A stretch of 7,413 nt of DNA from an uncultured Acetatifactor sp. (lineage in GTDB: Bacteria > Bacillota > Clostridia > Lachnospirales > Lachnospiraceae), in the NCBI GenBank assembly GCA_910578815.1, contig CAJTSE010000006.1:142659-150071 (forward strand). The letters are read 5' to 3'. Below, one piece after another: positions 1-5,356 of this stretch (within the stretch, counting starts at the first letter, position 1; the number at the start of each line of letters is the position of its first letter). The notes beneath the pieces were generated by a model. That model saw nothing but the letters and a program-made list of their open reading frames with translations. It was not told the origin of the DNA and did not search any database. Made by a program: the position numbers and the translations under genes.

Positions 1-1
1 C

Positions 2-46
2 GTGACCTTTGCGCTTTGGTTTCACGGAGCAGTATTTAGGGGATAA
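2..46 (+). CDS. Possible 3' end of an upstream gene (partial)
   Basis: Frame 2 from the left edge is open and ends at a TAA at 44-46, reading VTFALWFHGAVFRG. The residues are hydrophobic and aromatic, as in the tail of a membrane protein, and the stop lies 23 bases before the next start, as in an operon. Only 14 codons are visible. Frame 1 is also open until a TAG at 37-39, so the assignment is a guess. Confidence 0.22.
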   Translation: MTFALWFHGAVFRG

Positions 47-69
47 TGATTTGGAAAGGAACAGAATAG

Positions 70-1032
70 ATGAAAATTGTAATTTTGGAGAGAAACAGCG
101 TGGGGGCGGATATATCTGTAGACTGTATACGGGATTTCGGAGAGGTCACGGAGTATCGAAATACGGTGACGGCGGAAGAGGTTCGGGAGAGGGTAAAGGA
201 GGCGGAGATTGTCATTGCCAACAAATCACCCTTAAACGAGGATACATTACAGGGCGCTCCCAATGTAAAGTTGATTTGTGAATTTGCCACGGGTTTTGAC
301 AACTGTGATTTGGAATATTGCAGCCGCAGGGGAATCAAGGTCACAAATGTGAGGGATTACTGTACCTCCATGGTAGCACAGCATACCTTTTGCCTGGCAC
401 TGGCTCTCAGTGAAAAACTGGCATATTATGACACCTATGTTAAGTCCGGGGAATACAGTGCTCAGGACAGATTCTCCAATTTTGACCTTCCCTTTTATGA
501 GCTGGAAGGCAAAACCTGGGGCATTGTGGGGATGGGGAATATTGGCAGGCGGGTGGCCAAGATTGCAAGGGCTTTCGGGTGCAGGATAATCTTTTATTCC
601 GTGACGGGGAGGAGTACCTGTAAAGAATACCAAAAGGTGGATTTTGATACGCTGCTGGCGGAAAGTGATTTCCTGTCGTTGCACTGCCCGTTAAGCAGTC
701 TGACAGAAGGGCTGATCGACGGGGAGGCTTTGAAGAAAATGAAAAGGACGGCAGTTCTGGTGAATGTGGCGAGAGGAAAGGTGGTGGATAATGCCGCCCT
801 GTACGAGGCCCTGATGCAGGGAGAAATTCAGGCGGCAGGGCTGGATGTGGTAGAAAGTGAGCCTTTGGAGAAATCCAATCCATTAAGCAGGTTTCAGGAC
901 AGCAGCCGCCTGATTATCACACCGCACTTGGCCTGGGCCAGTGTGGAGGCCAGGACCAGGTGCGTGTTGGAAGCTCACGAGAATATTGCCGCATTTTTAA
1001 GGGGAGAGGATAGAAATGTGGTGAACCCCTGA
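70..1032 (+). CDS. D-isomer-specific 2-hydroxyacid dehydrogenase
   Basis: Cytoplasmic NAD(P)-dependent oxidoreductase that would interconvert a D-2-hydroxyacid and its 2-oxoacid, as in glycerate/hydroxypyruvate, phosphoglycerate and lactate dehydrogenases. The length (320 residues) is normal. The substrate domain is split around a central Rossmann domain with GMGNIG at residues 154-159. The catalytic triad expected for the family is present: Arg235 in VNVARG, Glu264 in the SEPL segment and His286 in ITPHLAWA, with the usual spacing (29 and 51 residues from the Arg). The acidic residue that normally ends the second beta strand and binds the NAD ribose is not visible; the segment reads FYSVTGRS (175-182), which could mean NADP preference. 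The ATG at 70 is preceded by GGAAAGGA at 53-60. The exact substrate cannot be told. It converges on the next gene with only 22 bases between, and no clear terminator is seen there. Confidence 0.93.
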   Translation: MKIVILERNSVGADISVDCIRDFGEVTEYRNTVTAEEVRERVKEAEIVIANKSPLNEDTLQGAPNVKLICEFATGFDNCDLEYCSRRGIKVTNVRDYCTSMVAQHTFCLALALSEKLAYYDTYVKSGEYSAQDRFSNFDLPFYELEGKTWGIVGMGNIGRRVAKIARAFGCRIIFYSVTGRSTCKEYQKVDFDTLLAESDFLSLHCPLSSLTEGLIDGEALKKMKRTAVLVNVARGKVVDNAALYEALMQGEIQAAGLDVVESEPLEKSNPLSRFQDSSRLIITPHLAWASVEARTRCVLEAHENIAAFLRGEDRNVVNP

Positions 1033-1054
1033 GGGATTGTAAGAAGAAGGTTTT

Positions 1055-1846
1055 TCAAGACGCTTTCCTATTTGTCTTTTCATGCTGATATAAGGCAGCT
1101 GCCAGGAGTACCACAGCCAGGAGCATAATGATCTCGGACAAAAGAACGGATACCGTCCGGGACAGAATCACGACTCCCGCGTTTAAAAAAGCATGAAGAA
1201 AAATAGACAGTACATAAAGCCTAAGGTTGTTTTTACGGACAGTCAGGTAGATCAGATAGGACAGCACAATATGAAACAGCATGGCTCCAATTCGCTCTAT
1301 GCCTGCCAGATAGAACTGCTGGCTGGGGAGCGAACCCAAGACGCTCAGCTGCTGCACAAGAGTCTGCTGTGTGTCTGCGTCATAAGCGGAGAGCAGATTG
1401 GGCAGAGCACCACTGTTGATCAGCAGAGAATAAAGCAGGTTATTAATGTAGGTCAGGCCAATAATCAGCATGGCCTCAATACCTCCATGGCCAACCCCGT
1501 AAAGGATGGCATTTTCCCGGCTCAGGGTATCCTTCATGACATATTTCATGGCGACCAGGCGCCCGGTTTCTTCAAACAGACCTGCGGCCAGTCCCCCGTA
1601 AAGAGCATAGAGCCAAACATTACCGGTAATCAGAGTACCCGTAGCCCGGAAAATGAGAGTGTGAAAGATCCGCTCCAAAATCATAGCAAACAGGATAAAA
1701 GTACAGGCGCCGATAAAAAAGCTGGAAATCCGGACTTTTTTCCTCCATTTCAAAACTAAAACAATGCAGGCGGCGATGGGAACAATCAGGGATATAAGCA
1801 GTGTAAAAATCATTCCGATAATGCTTGCTGTAGAAACAGGTGTCAT
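1055..1846 (-). CDS. YhfC-family intramembrane glutamic-type protease
   Basis: Polytopic membrane protein of 263 residues with about seven to eight hydrophobic segments. It resembles the Bacillus YhfC family, which is related to PrsW/CPBP-type intramembrane proteases. Visible signature residues are FEETGR (91-96, Glu92/Glu93/Arg96), GHGGIEA (119-125, His120 and Glu124), ERIGAMLFH (184-192) and HAFLNAG (218-224). Together these give the conserved Glu and His residues thought to form the active site inside the membrane. No substrate can be named. Bacterial relatives process membrane-anchored regulators or peptides, but that is family knowledge and not shown here. The ATG at 1846 has an excellent AGGAGG (1855-1860) eight bases upstream, and a TTGACA-17-TATGAT promoter lies just beyond. 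It appears to be a single-gene unit, divergent from the GtrA gene and convergent with the dehydrogenase. Confidence 0.85.
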   Translation of the reverse strand: MTPVSTASIIGMIFTLLISLIVPIAACIVLVLKWRKKVRISSFFIGACTFILFAMILERIFHTLIFRATGTLITGNVWLYALYGGLAAGLFEETGRLVAMKYVMKDTLSRENAILYGVGHGGIEAMLIIGLTYINNLLYSLLINSGALPNLLSAYDADTQQTLVQQLSVLGSLPSQQFYLAGIERIGAMLFHIVLSYLIYLTVRKNNLRLYVLSIFLHAFLNAGVVILSRTVSVLLSEIIMLLAVVLLAAALYQHEKTNRKAS

Positions 1847-1873
1847 AGCGGCAACCTCCTTTGTGATTTCATT

Positions 1874-1894
1874 TTGATATACATATCATATCAA
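1874..1894. promoter_or_regulatory. Palindromic operator candidate over the -10 box
   Basis: TTGATAT (1874-1880) and ATATCAA (1888-1894) form a 7-bp inverted repeat with a 7-base spacer. A second, tighter repeat is nested in it: TGATAT (1875-1880) and ATATCA (1883-1888). The palindrome covers the -10 hexamer of the minus-strand promoter and the likely transcription start, a typical site for a repressor. The regulator is unknown, and the AT-rich content makes chance possible. Confidence 0.4.
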
Positions 1895-1913
1895 GACATT
1901 AAGAAGCTGTCAA
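1885..1913 (-). promoter_or_regulatory. Promoter of the YhfC-family gene
   Basis: On the minus strand a perfect TTGACA (plus-strand 1908-1913) is followed after 17 bases by TATGAT (1885-1890), a near-consensus sigma-A promoter. It lies about 40 bases before the start codon of the protease gene, whose ribosome binding site is at 1855-1860. Confidence 0.7.
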
Positions 1914-1950
1914 ACAATTTATTCTGGTCTTTGCTGGTCCAGATAGTCTG

Positions 1951-1976
1951 CAGGCGCCTGGTGAACTTGACAAGTT
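1951..1976. promoter_or_regulatory. Two adjacent palindromes upstream of the GtrA gene
   Basis: CAGGCGCCTG at 1951-1960 is a perfect 10-bp palindrome. Three bases later AACTTG (1964-1969) and CAAGTT (1971-1976) form a perfect 6-bp inverted repeat around one central base, and this second site contains the -35 box TTGACA. A direct repeat CTGGTC (1924-1929 and 1934-1939) lies just upstream. The pattern fits protein binding sites, but no regulator is known. Confidence 0.35.
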
Positions 1977-1995
1977 TGCCAATCCATAGTAGAGT
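1967..1995 (+). promoter_or_regulatory. Candidate promoter of the GtrA gene
   Basis: TTGACA (1967-1972) is followed after 17 bases by TAGAGT (1990-1995). The -35 is perfect and the -10 matches four of six positions. Transcription would begin about 50 bases before the GTG start, giving a short leader that contains a hairpin at 2026-2044. Confidence 0.5.
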
Positions 1996-2025
1996 TACAG
2001 TATTATTTTGTAGAACAGCAACTAA

Positions 2026-2044
2026 GATTCCGCGGAACGGAATC
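2026..2044 (+). promoter_or_regulatory. Leader hairpin next to the GtrA ribosome binding site
   Basis: GATTCCG (2026-2032) and CGGAATC (2038-2044) pair perfectly over seven bases around a five-base loop, CGGAA. The loop together with the 5' arm also forms the palindrome TTCCGCGGAA (2028-2037). The hairpin ends two bases before the GGAGG. No T-run follows, so it is not an intrinsic terminator. It may influence translation or be a protein site. Confidence 0.4.
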
Positions 2045-2046
2045 AT

Positions 2047-2051
2047 GGAGG
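2047..2051 (+). promoter_or_regulatory. Ribosome binding site that fixes the GtrA start
   Basis: GGAGG ends five bases before the GTG at 2057. It overlaps the rival in-frame ATG at 2045-2047, which therefore cannot use it. This decides the start of the GtrA gene. Confidence 0.65.
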
Positions 2052-2056
2052 TTAGT

Positions 2057-2479
2057 GTGGCAGAAAAAGTAAAAGCGCTATGTATAAAGTACCGGGAAAT
2101 ATTGATTTACCTGATAGTAGGAGTTATGACCACCATCGTATCCTGGGGGGCGGCATACCTGGGAAAGCTGGTCCTGAATACGGACATTTCCTGGCAGAAT
2201 ACGGCAAATAATACCTTCAGCTGGCTGGTGGGCGTACTGTTTGCATACCCCTTAAACCGTAAGTGGGTATTTAAAAGCGTAAATGAGAAAATCTTCAAAG
2301 AATTTCTCGGCTTTGCGGCTTCCCGTGTGTCCACCCTGTTAATGGACATTGTCATCATGTGGCTTACGGTAAATATCATTCATATGAATTACTGGATCGC
2401 GAAGATCTTTATTTCCTCCGTGATTGTGACCATAGCCAACTATGTATTCAGCAAGGTGCTGATCTTTAAGAAAAAGTAG
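2057..2479 (+). CDS. GtrA-like membrane protein
   Basis: Small integral membrane protein of 140 residues, the normal size for the GtrA family. Members have four membrane segments and are thought to help move lipid-linked sugars (undecaprenyl-phosphate glucose in the founding case) across the membrane. Hydrophobic segments are seen at about residues 15-36, 51-66, 86-107 and 112-132, with the family-typical FAYPLNRKWVFK (62-73) after the second and NYVFSKVLIFKKK at the C-terminus. The frame is open back to 1874, but the GTG at 2057 is the best start: GGAGG at 2047-2051 sits five bases before it. The in-frame ATG at 2045 has no such site, and the residues encoded upstream do not look like GtrA. 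No glycosyltransferase is adjacent, so the sugar pathway served is unknown. It converges on mtnN with nine bases between. Confidence 0.87.
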   Translation: MAEKVKALCIKYREILIYLIVGVMTTIVSWGAAYLGKLVLNTDISWQNTANNTFSWLVGVLFAYPLNRKWVFKSVNEKIFKEFLGFAASRVSTLLMDIVIMWLTVNIIHMNYWIAKIFISSVIVTIANYVFSKVLIFKKK

Positions 2480-2488
2480 CGGCCAATG

Positions 2489-3187
2489 TCAGATATGCTT
2501 TACCAGCTCCCTGACCAGGGCAGCGGAATGCTTTGCAGCCGCAGCTTCAAAGACAGGGTAATCCATCTCGGCGCTATTGTCCGCCTTGTCGGAGATGGCG
2601 CGGATAATGACAAAGGGAATATTGTTCAGGTATGCGCCGTGTGCGATGGAAGCGCCTTCCATCTCGGCGCAGTCTCCTTGGTATTCTCTAATTAGTTTTT
2701 CTTTGATTTCATTGCCGGAGATAAATTGGTCGCCGCTGACCACACGGCCTAAGATGGTGTGAATTTCAGGGTTTACTCTTTCACAGGCTTCCTTTGCCAG
2801 CTGTGCAAGCCGTTCATCTGCAGGGAATTCCCGCCGGCCCATCTGTGGCACTTCTCCCAACTGATAGCCAAAGATGGTCACGTCCATATCGTGATGCAGG
2901 GCATCCCTGGAGATCAGTATATCACCGATGTCCAGCGTTGCATTCAGGGATCCCGCTACACCGGTATTGATAATATGAGTCACCTGGAAAAGGTCGGCCA
3001 GAATCTGGGTACACAGTGCGGCGTTGACCTTGCCGATTCCGCTTTGAACGACAACCACCGGTACGTTATTTAAAGTACCTTCATAGAATTCCATATTTGC
3101 CTTGTTTATAATTTCGGAGACGCTCATTGCCTCCTTCAATTCTTTCACTTCAAGCTCCATAGCTCCGATGATTCCGACTTTAACCAT
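2489..3187 (-). CDS. mtnN: 5'-methylthioadenosine/S-adenosylhomocysteine nucleosidase
   Basis: Cytoplasmic enzyme that hydrolyses the N-glycosidic bond of S-adenosylhomocysteine, methylthioadenosine and 5'-deoxyadenosine, releasing adenine. With LuxS it detoxifies SAH and feeds homocysteine back to methionine. It has 232 residues, the same length as the E. coli enzyme. It begins VKVGIIGAMELEV, with Glu13 matching the catalytic Glu12 of E. coli. AEMEGASIAH (174-183) supplies Glu177 (E. coli Glu174), and RAISDKAD (196-203) supplies the catalytic Asp200 (E. coli Asp197). The frame is open to 3232, but the ATG at 3187 has AAAGGA just upstream and matches the family N-terminus. It lies 105 bases downstream of luxS on the same strand. 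They may be cotranscribed, though a weak candidate promoter in the gap could also serve it. Confidence 0.96.
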   Translation of the reverse strand: MVKVGIIGAMELEVKELKEAMSVSEIINKANMEFYEGTLNNVPVVVVQSGIGKVNAALCTQILADLFQVTHIINTGVAGSLNATLDIGDILISRDALHHDMDVTIFGYQLGEVPQMGRREFPADERLAQLAKEACERVNPEIHTILGRVVSGDQFISGNEIKEKLIREYQGDCAEMEGASIAHGAYLNNIPFVIIRAISDKADNSAEMDYPVFEAAAAKHSAALVRELVKHI

Positions 3188-3220
3188 TATTTTTTCCTTT
3201 CGTTCCCTTATTTTCAGGCG

Positions 3221-3250
3221 AGTATAAAACAATTTGTTTCTGCGGGTCTA
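3221..3250 (-). promoter_or_regulatory. Weak candidate promoter for mtnN
   Basis: On the minus strand TAGACC (plus-strand 3245-3250) and TATACT (3221-3226) are separated by 18 bases, about 33 bases before the mtnN start. The -10 is good and the -35 matches four of six positions. Readthrough from luxS is equally possible, since no convincing terminator is seen in the 105-base gap. Confidence 0.35.
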
Positions 3251-3292
3251 TAGTATTCTTTGAACGGGTTGTGTTTGCAACGAAATGTTGAC

Positions 3293-3772
3293 TTACTCCG
3301 GATAATTCAGCCTGTCGTCCGTAATATGATATAAAACTTGATCCAGGTATCTTTTTGCCAGCAAGTTTGCCATTCCCAGATTCATGTCAAGGTAGTTTCC
3401 ACAGTCTTTGGGAGATGCGCCGGGCACCTGGTCCTTGTACTCCCGGATAAACTCATACATTTCTACCATCAAAGGAACAATATCGCGGGAGATATAATCC
3501 CCTGCCAGCAAAAGATAAAATCCAGTGCGGCAGCCCATAGGTCCGAAATAAATGGTCCGGCCTCCGTAAACGGGATGGTTTCTTAGGAAGGTTGCGCCCA
3601 GATGTTCAATGGTATGTACCTCCGCCGTATTCATCACAGGCTCTTCGTTGGGACTTGTCATCCTGAGGTCAAAGGTGGTGATAACCTCGGAGCCTGCGTG
3701 GTCCTTGCGGGAAACGTAAACGCCGGGCTGCAGCTTAATGTGATCAATGGTAAAGCTTGTTATTTTCTTCAT
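3293..3772 (-). CDS. luxS: S-ribosylhomocysteine lyase (LuxS, AI-2 synthesis)
   Basis: Metal-dependent homodimeric cytoplasmic enzyme that cleaves S-ribosylhomocysteine to homocysteine and 4,5-dihydroxy-2,3-pentanedione, the precursor of the AI-2 signal. The 159 residues match the family. The metal site is complete: HTIEH gives His53 and His57, and Cys124 lies in SPKDCGNY. The catalytic Cys81 (GPMGCRTGFY) and the general base Glu56 are also present. The ATG at 3772 is preceded by a strong GGGAGGA about five bases upstream. An in-frame ATG at 3826 lacks a binding site and would add 18 atypical residues. The product of MtnN is the substrate of LuxS, so the neighbouring gene supplies the step before it. 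The gene stands alone between its own candidate promoter (3851-3879) and mtnN. Confidence 0.97.
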   Translation of the reverse strand: MKKITSFTIDHIKLQPGVYVSRKDHAGSEVITTFDLRMTSPNEEPVMNTAEVHTIEHLGATFLRNHPVYGGRTIYFGPMGCRTGFYLLLAGDYISRDIVPLMVEMYEFIREYKDQVPGASPKDCGNYLDMNLGMANLLAKRYLDQVLYHITDDRLNYPE

Positions 3773-3850
3773 AAGATTCCTCCCTCTGCATAATATATAC
3801 TGCACGTTGGAAAGACTTGCAGTCATGTTGTCGATTTTAAGTCTGAATCA

Positions 3851-3879
3851 AGTATACAACGAAAATGGTGTAATGAAAA
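3851..3879 (-). promoter_or_regulatory. Candidate luxS promoter
   Basis: On the minus strand TTTTCA (plus-strand 3874-3879), a 17-base spacer and TATACT (3851-3856) form a plausible sigma-A promoter about 80 bases before the luxS start. The leader shows no S-box consensus or other recognised riboswitch. The -35 overlaps the T-run of the RT terminator. Confidence 0.4.
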
Positions 3880-3919
3880 GTAAAAAGTAAAAACATCAGG
3901 TATGCCACATGTTCACCTG
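3876..3919 (-). terminator. Likely intrinsic terminator at the RT stop codon
   Basis: On the minus strand CAGGT and ACCTG (plus-strand 3915-3919 and 3897-3901) can pair around a 13-base loop that may itself fold (ATG/CAT). A run rich in T follows, with two blocks of five Ts. The hairpin overlaps the stop codon at 3913-3915. The stem is short, so efficiency is uncertain. Confidence 0.45.
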
Positions 3920-5127
3920 CTGCTTTCGTAGTAAGCATGAACCAGACTTCGGTAGCCCCAGGACTTTATCGTCTCGTAACGAATGCGGAAGCCGCCCTTG
4001 TAATGCCTGCCAGTAGCAGCATAGCGGATATATTGCAGAAGATAGGCATCCAGCTCCTTTAAGCCGGTATCCACCGTGAGACAGGGAAAAAACCAGCGAT
4101 TCCAGGTAAATTCATCCTCGCCGCTGTCAGAGCCGTAAAATTTCCGATTCATGGTATGAATCAAGCCGATTGCTGCTTTTTCGGGAGCAAGTCCCTTTTT
4201 TCGCTGCCAGCGCCGCAGGGCTTCTGCCTTGCGCTTGATTTTGGCCTTTGTTTTGCGCAGGGTGTTGGCAGAAAGGTCAATCCGGCCGTTTTGATAGCAA
4301 AAGCCTAAGAATTCCCAAGGCTCTCCGGGGTTTGAAGTATGTACCTTGTCCGGGTTTACGTGCAGATCCAGCGCATCTATTTGAGAATAGAGAATGCCTT
4401 TATATTGTGTCAGCTCTTCCTGGCTGTCTGCGAAAAGCAGAATGTCGTCGGAATAGCGGAAATAAGTAATGCCGTTCTCCAGAAAAAAGCGGTCTGTATC
4501 ACTTAAATATACATTTGCGAAAAAAGGGGCAAGAGGCGTTCCGGCCATGGCGCCATGCTTTTCCCTGATAATATGCCCGTTTTCCAGAACCCTGTCCTCC
4601 CGCAAGATGCGGGCAAACAGCTCATATAGCAAAGGATCCTGTCCTTTGACAAAAGACAGCTTTTCCAACAGCTTTTCCACATGAATAGAGTTAAAATAAT
4701 TGCTGATGTCTGCCTTCAGGCAGTATTGCTTCCCGATCCGATGATTTCGGCAAATGCGTTCAATCGCGTCCTTAGCGCCGAAGGAGCGGCGAAAGGCATA
4801 GCAATTTCCGCAAAAAAAGTCGTCAAATCGAAAAAGCTGCCAGGCGATGAATTTCAGGAAGAGCCCTTCGTCTCCTGCAAAGGAGTAAACGATGCGCTTT
4901 TTGGCGGTGCCGCTCTTGTTTATAGTGAGTTTAACGGGAAGGGTGGCAGGGAAACGGCCTTGTTCCCATAGAGCACACATGGGCAGATAAGCCTGTCTCT
5001 GCATAAAATTCAGAATAGCTTTATCTTCTGCGGCGCTCAGATGCCGGTTTTTTTGTTTGTGTTCATAAAAGCGCTGCCAGCTTTCCGGGCAGGCGGCTTC
5101 ATTGAGGATGCTGTCAGGAGCTGCCAT
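3913..5127 (-). CDS. Reverse transcriptase of unassigned group
   Basis: RNA-directed DNA polymerase, 404 residues, with the fingers-palm order of group II intron-like bacterial RTs: KKRIVYSF (77-84), CYAFRRSFGAKDAI (109-122), catalytic LKADISNYFNSI (137-148, Asp140), GTPLAPFFANVYL (196-208), catalytic YSDD (225-228) and FLGF (273-276). A basic helical thumb (about 290-330) follows, then an aromatic tail ending KSWGYRSLVHAYY. No maturase X region or HNH nuclease is seen, so it is not an intact group II intron protein. The retron NAxxH and VTG signatures are absent, and the DGR SQ motif is replaced by AP. The ATG at 5127 has a modest AAAGG upstream. A 229-base non-coding stretch with an inverted-repeat-bounded structure separates it from a 181-residue gene on the same strand. 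It resembles RTs found in defence loci and unknown-group RTs; its biological role is inference. Confidence 0.9.
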   Translation of the reverse strand: MAAPDSILNEAACPESWQRFYEHKQKNRHLSAAEDKAILNFMQRQAYLPMCALWEQGRFPATLPVKLTINKSGTAKKRIVYSFAGDEGLFLKFIAWQLFRFDDFFCGNCYAFRRSFGAKDAIERICRNHRIGKQYCLKADISNYFNSIHVEKLLEKLSFVKGQDPLLYELFARILREDRVLENGHIIREKHGAMAGTPLAPFFANVYLSDTDRFFLENGITYFRYSDDILLFADSQEELTQYKGILYSQIDALDLHVNPDKVHTSNPGEPWEFLGFCYQNGRIDLSANTLRKTKAKIKRKAEALRRWQRKKGLAPEKAAIGLIHTMNRKFYGSDSGEDEFTWNRWFFPCLTVDTGLKELDAYLLQYIRYAATGRHYKGGFRIRYETIKSWGYRSLVHAYYESSR

Positions 5128-5154
5128 GATGATTACCTTTGGTTTTTGTGCATA

Positions 5155-5170
5155 AAAAAAGAAAGAGAAA
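5155..5170. repeat. Inverted repeat arm, RT-proximal (a2-like)
   Basis: AAAAAAGAAAGAGAAA on the plus strand pairs with 5300-5315 at 15 of 16 positions, including ten in a row (5161-5170 with 5300-5309). It is low in complexity, so the match is less telling than its length suggests. Confidence 0.55.
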
Positions 5171-5299
5171 AAGATTTGAATGAATCAAACCGTGTTGATT
5201 CATACCAGACTGAACGGATCCCCATTGCCCGTAAAATGCGATACAAAGGTATCGGTAACGGAATGCGCTTTGTCCTCCGCGGGCGCAGCAGATGCTGCA

Positions 5300-5315
5300 T
5301 TTCTCTTTCCTTTTT
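5300..5315. repeat. Inverted repeat arm, RT-distal (a1-like)
   Basis: TTTCTCTTTCCTTTTT on the plus strand is the partner of 5155-5170. It lies 41 bases past the stop codon of the 181-residue gene on the minus strand, so it would be at the 5' side of the candidate RNA. Confidence 0.55.
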
Positions 5316-5356
5316 CCATAATGTTAGTGTGAAGGGAATGATGGGTATGCCTGTAG

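Larger units (their letters stand above)
5155..5315 (-). ncRNA. Candidate structured RNA upstream of the RT (retron-like)
   Basis: On the minus strand a purine-rich arm (5315-5300) and a pyrimidine-rich arm (5170-5155) pair at 15 of 16 positions, with one mismatch at 5310/5160. They enclose about 129 bases holding several hairpins, in minus-strand order. First is GCAGC/GCTGC around a 4-base loop (5297-5284). Next is a stem of GCCCG/CGGGC (5284-5280 with 5231-5227) closing a domain that contains CGATAC/GTATCG with a 4-base loop (5254-5239). Last is a perfect 9-bp stem, ATGAATCAA/TTGATTCAT, with a 6-base loop (5203-5180). The second arm ends 27 bases before the RT start. Order and size fit a retron a1-msr-msd-a2, but no long msd stem is evident. 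The last hairpin plus its U-rich tail could instead terminate the upstream gene. Folding was done by eye. Confidence 0.45.

Noticed and set aside
1..27. Hairpin CGTGACC/GGT-CACG at the left edge
   Set aside because: The stem has a bulge, no T-run follows, and the left context is cut off, so it cannot be called a terminator.
440..883. Minus-strand open frame inside the dehydrogenase gene
   Set aside because: It is the antisense shadow of a well-supported gene, has a proline/serine-rich composition, and resembles no family.
1033..1054. Bidirectional terminator between the dehydrogenase and protease genes
   Set aside because: The gap is 22 bases and only a very small CCCT/AGGG inversion overlaps the stop; there is no convincing stem plus T-run.
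1193..1759. Plus-strand open frame of 188 codons opposite the protease gene
   Set aside because: The protease on the other strand has conserved motifs, a strong ribosome binding site and a promoter; the plus-strand product has none of these.
3773..3912. SAM or SAH riboswitch upstream of luxS
   Set aside because: A methionine-cycle gene made this worth looking for, but no S-box or SAH-type consensus stems were seen.
3913..5127. Group II intron-encoded protein
   Set aside because: The protein ends without a maturase X or endonuclease domain, and no domain V-like RNA motif was recognised downstream of it.
3913..5356. Diversity-generating retroelement
   Set aside because: No template/variable repeat pair with adenine-specific differences was seen near the RT, no Avd-like gene is present, and the RT lacks the SQ motif.
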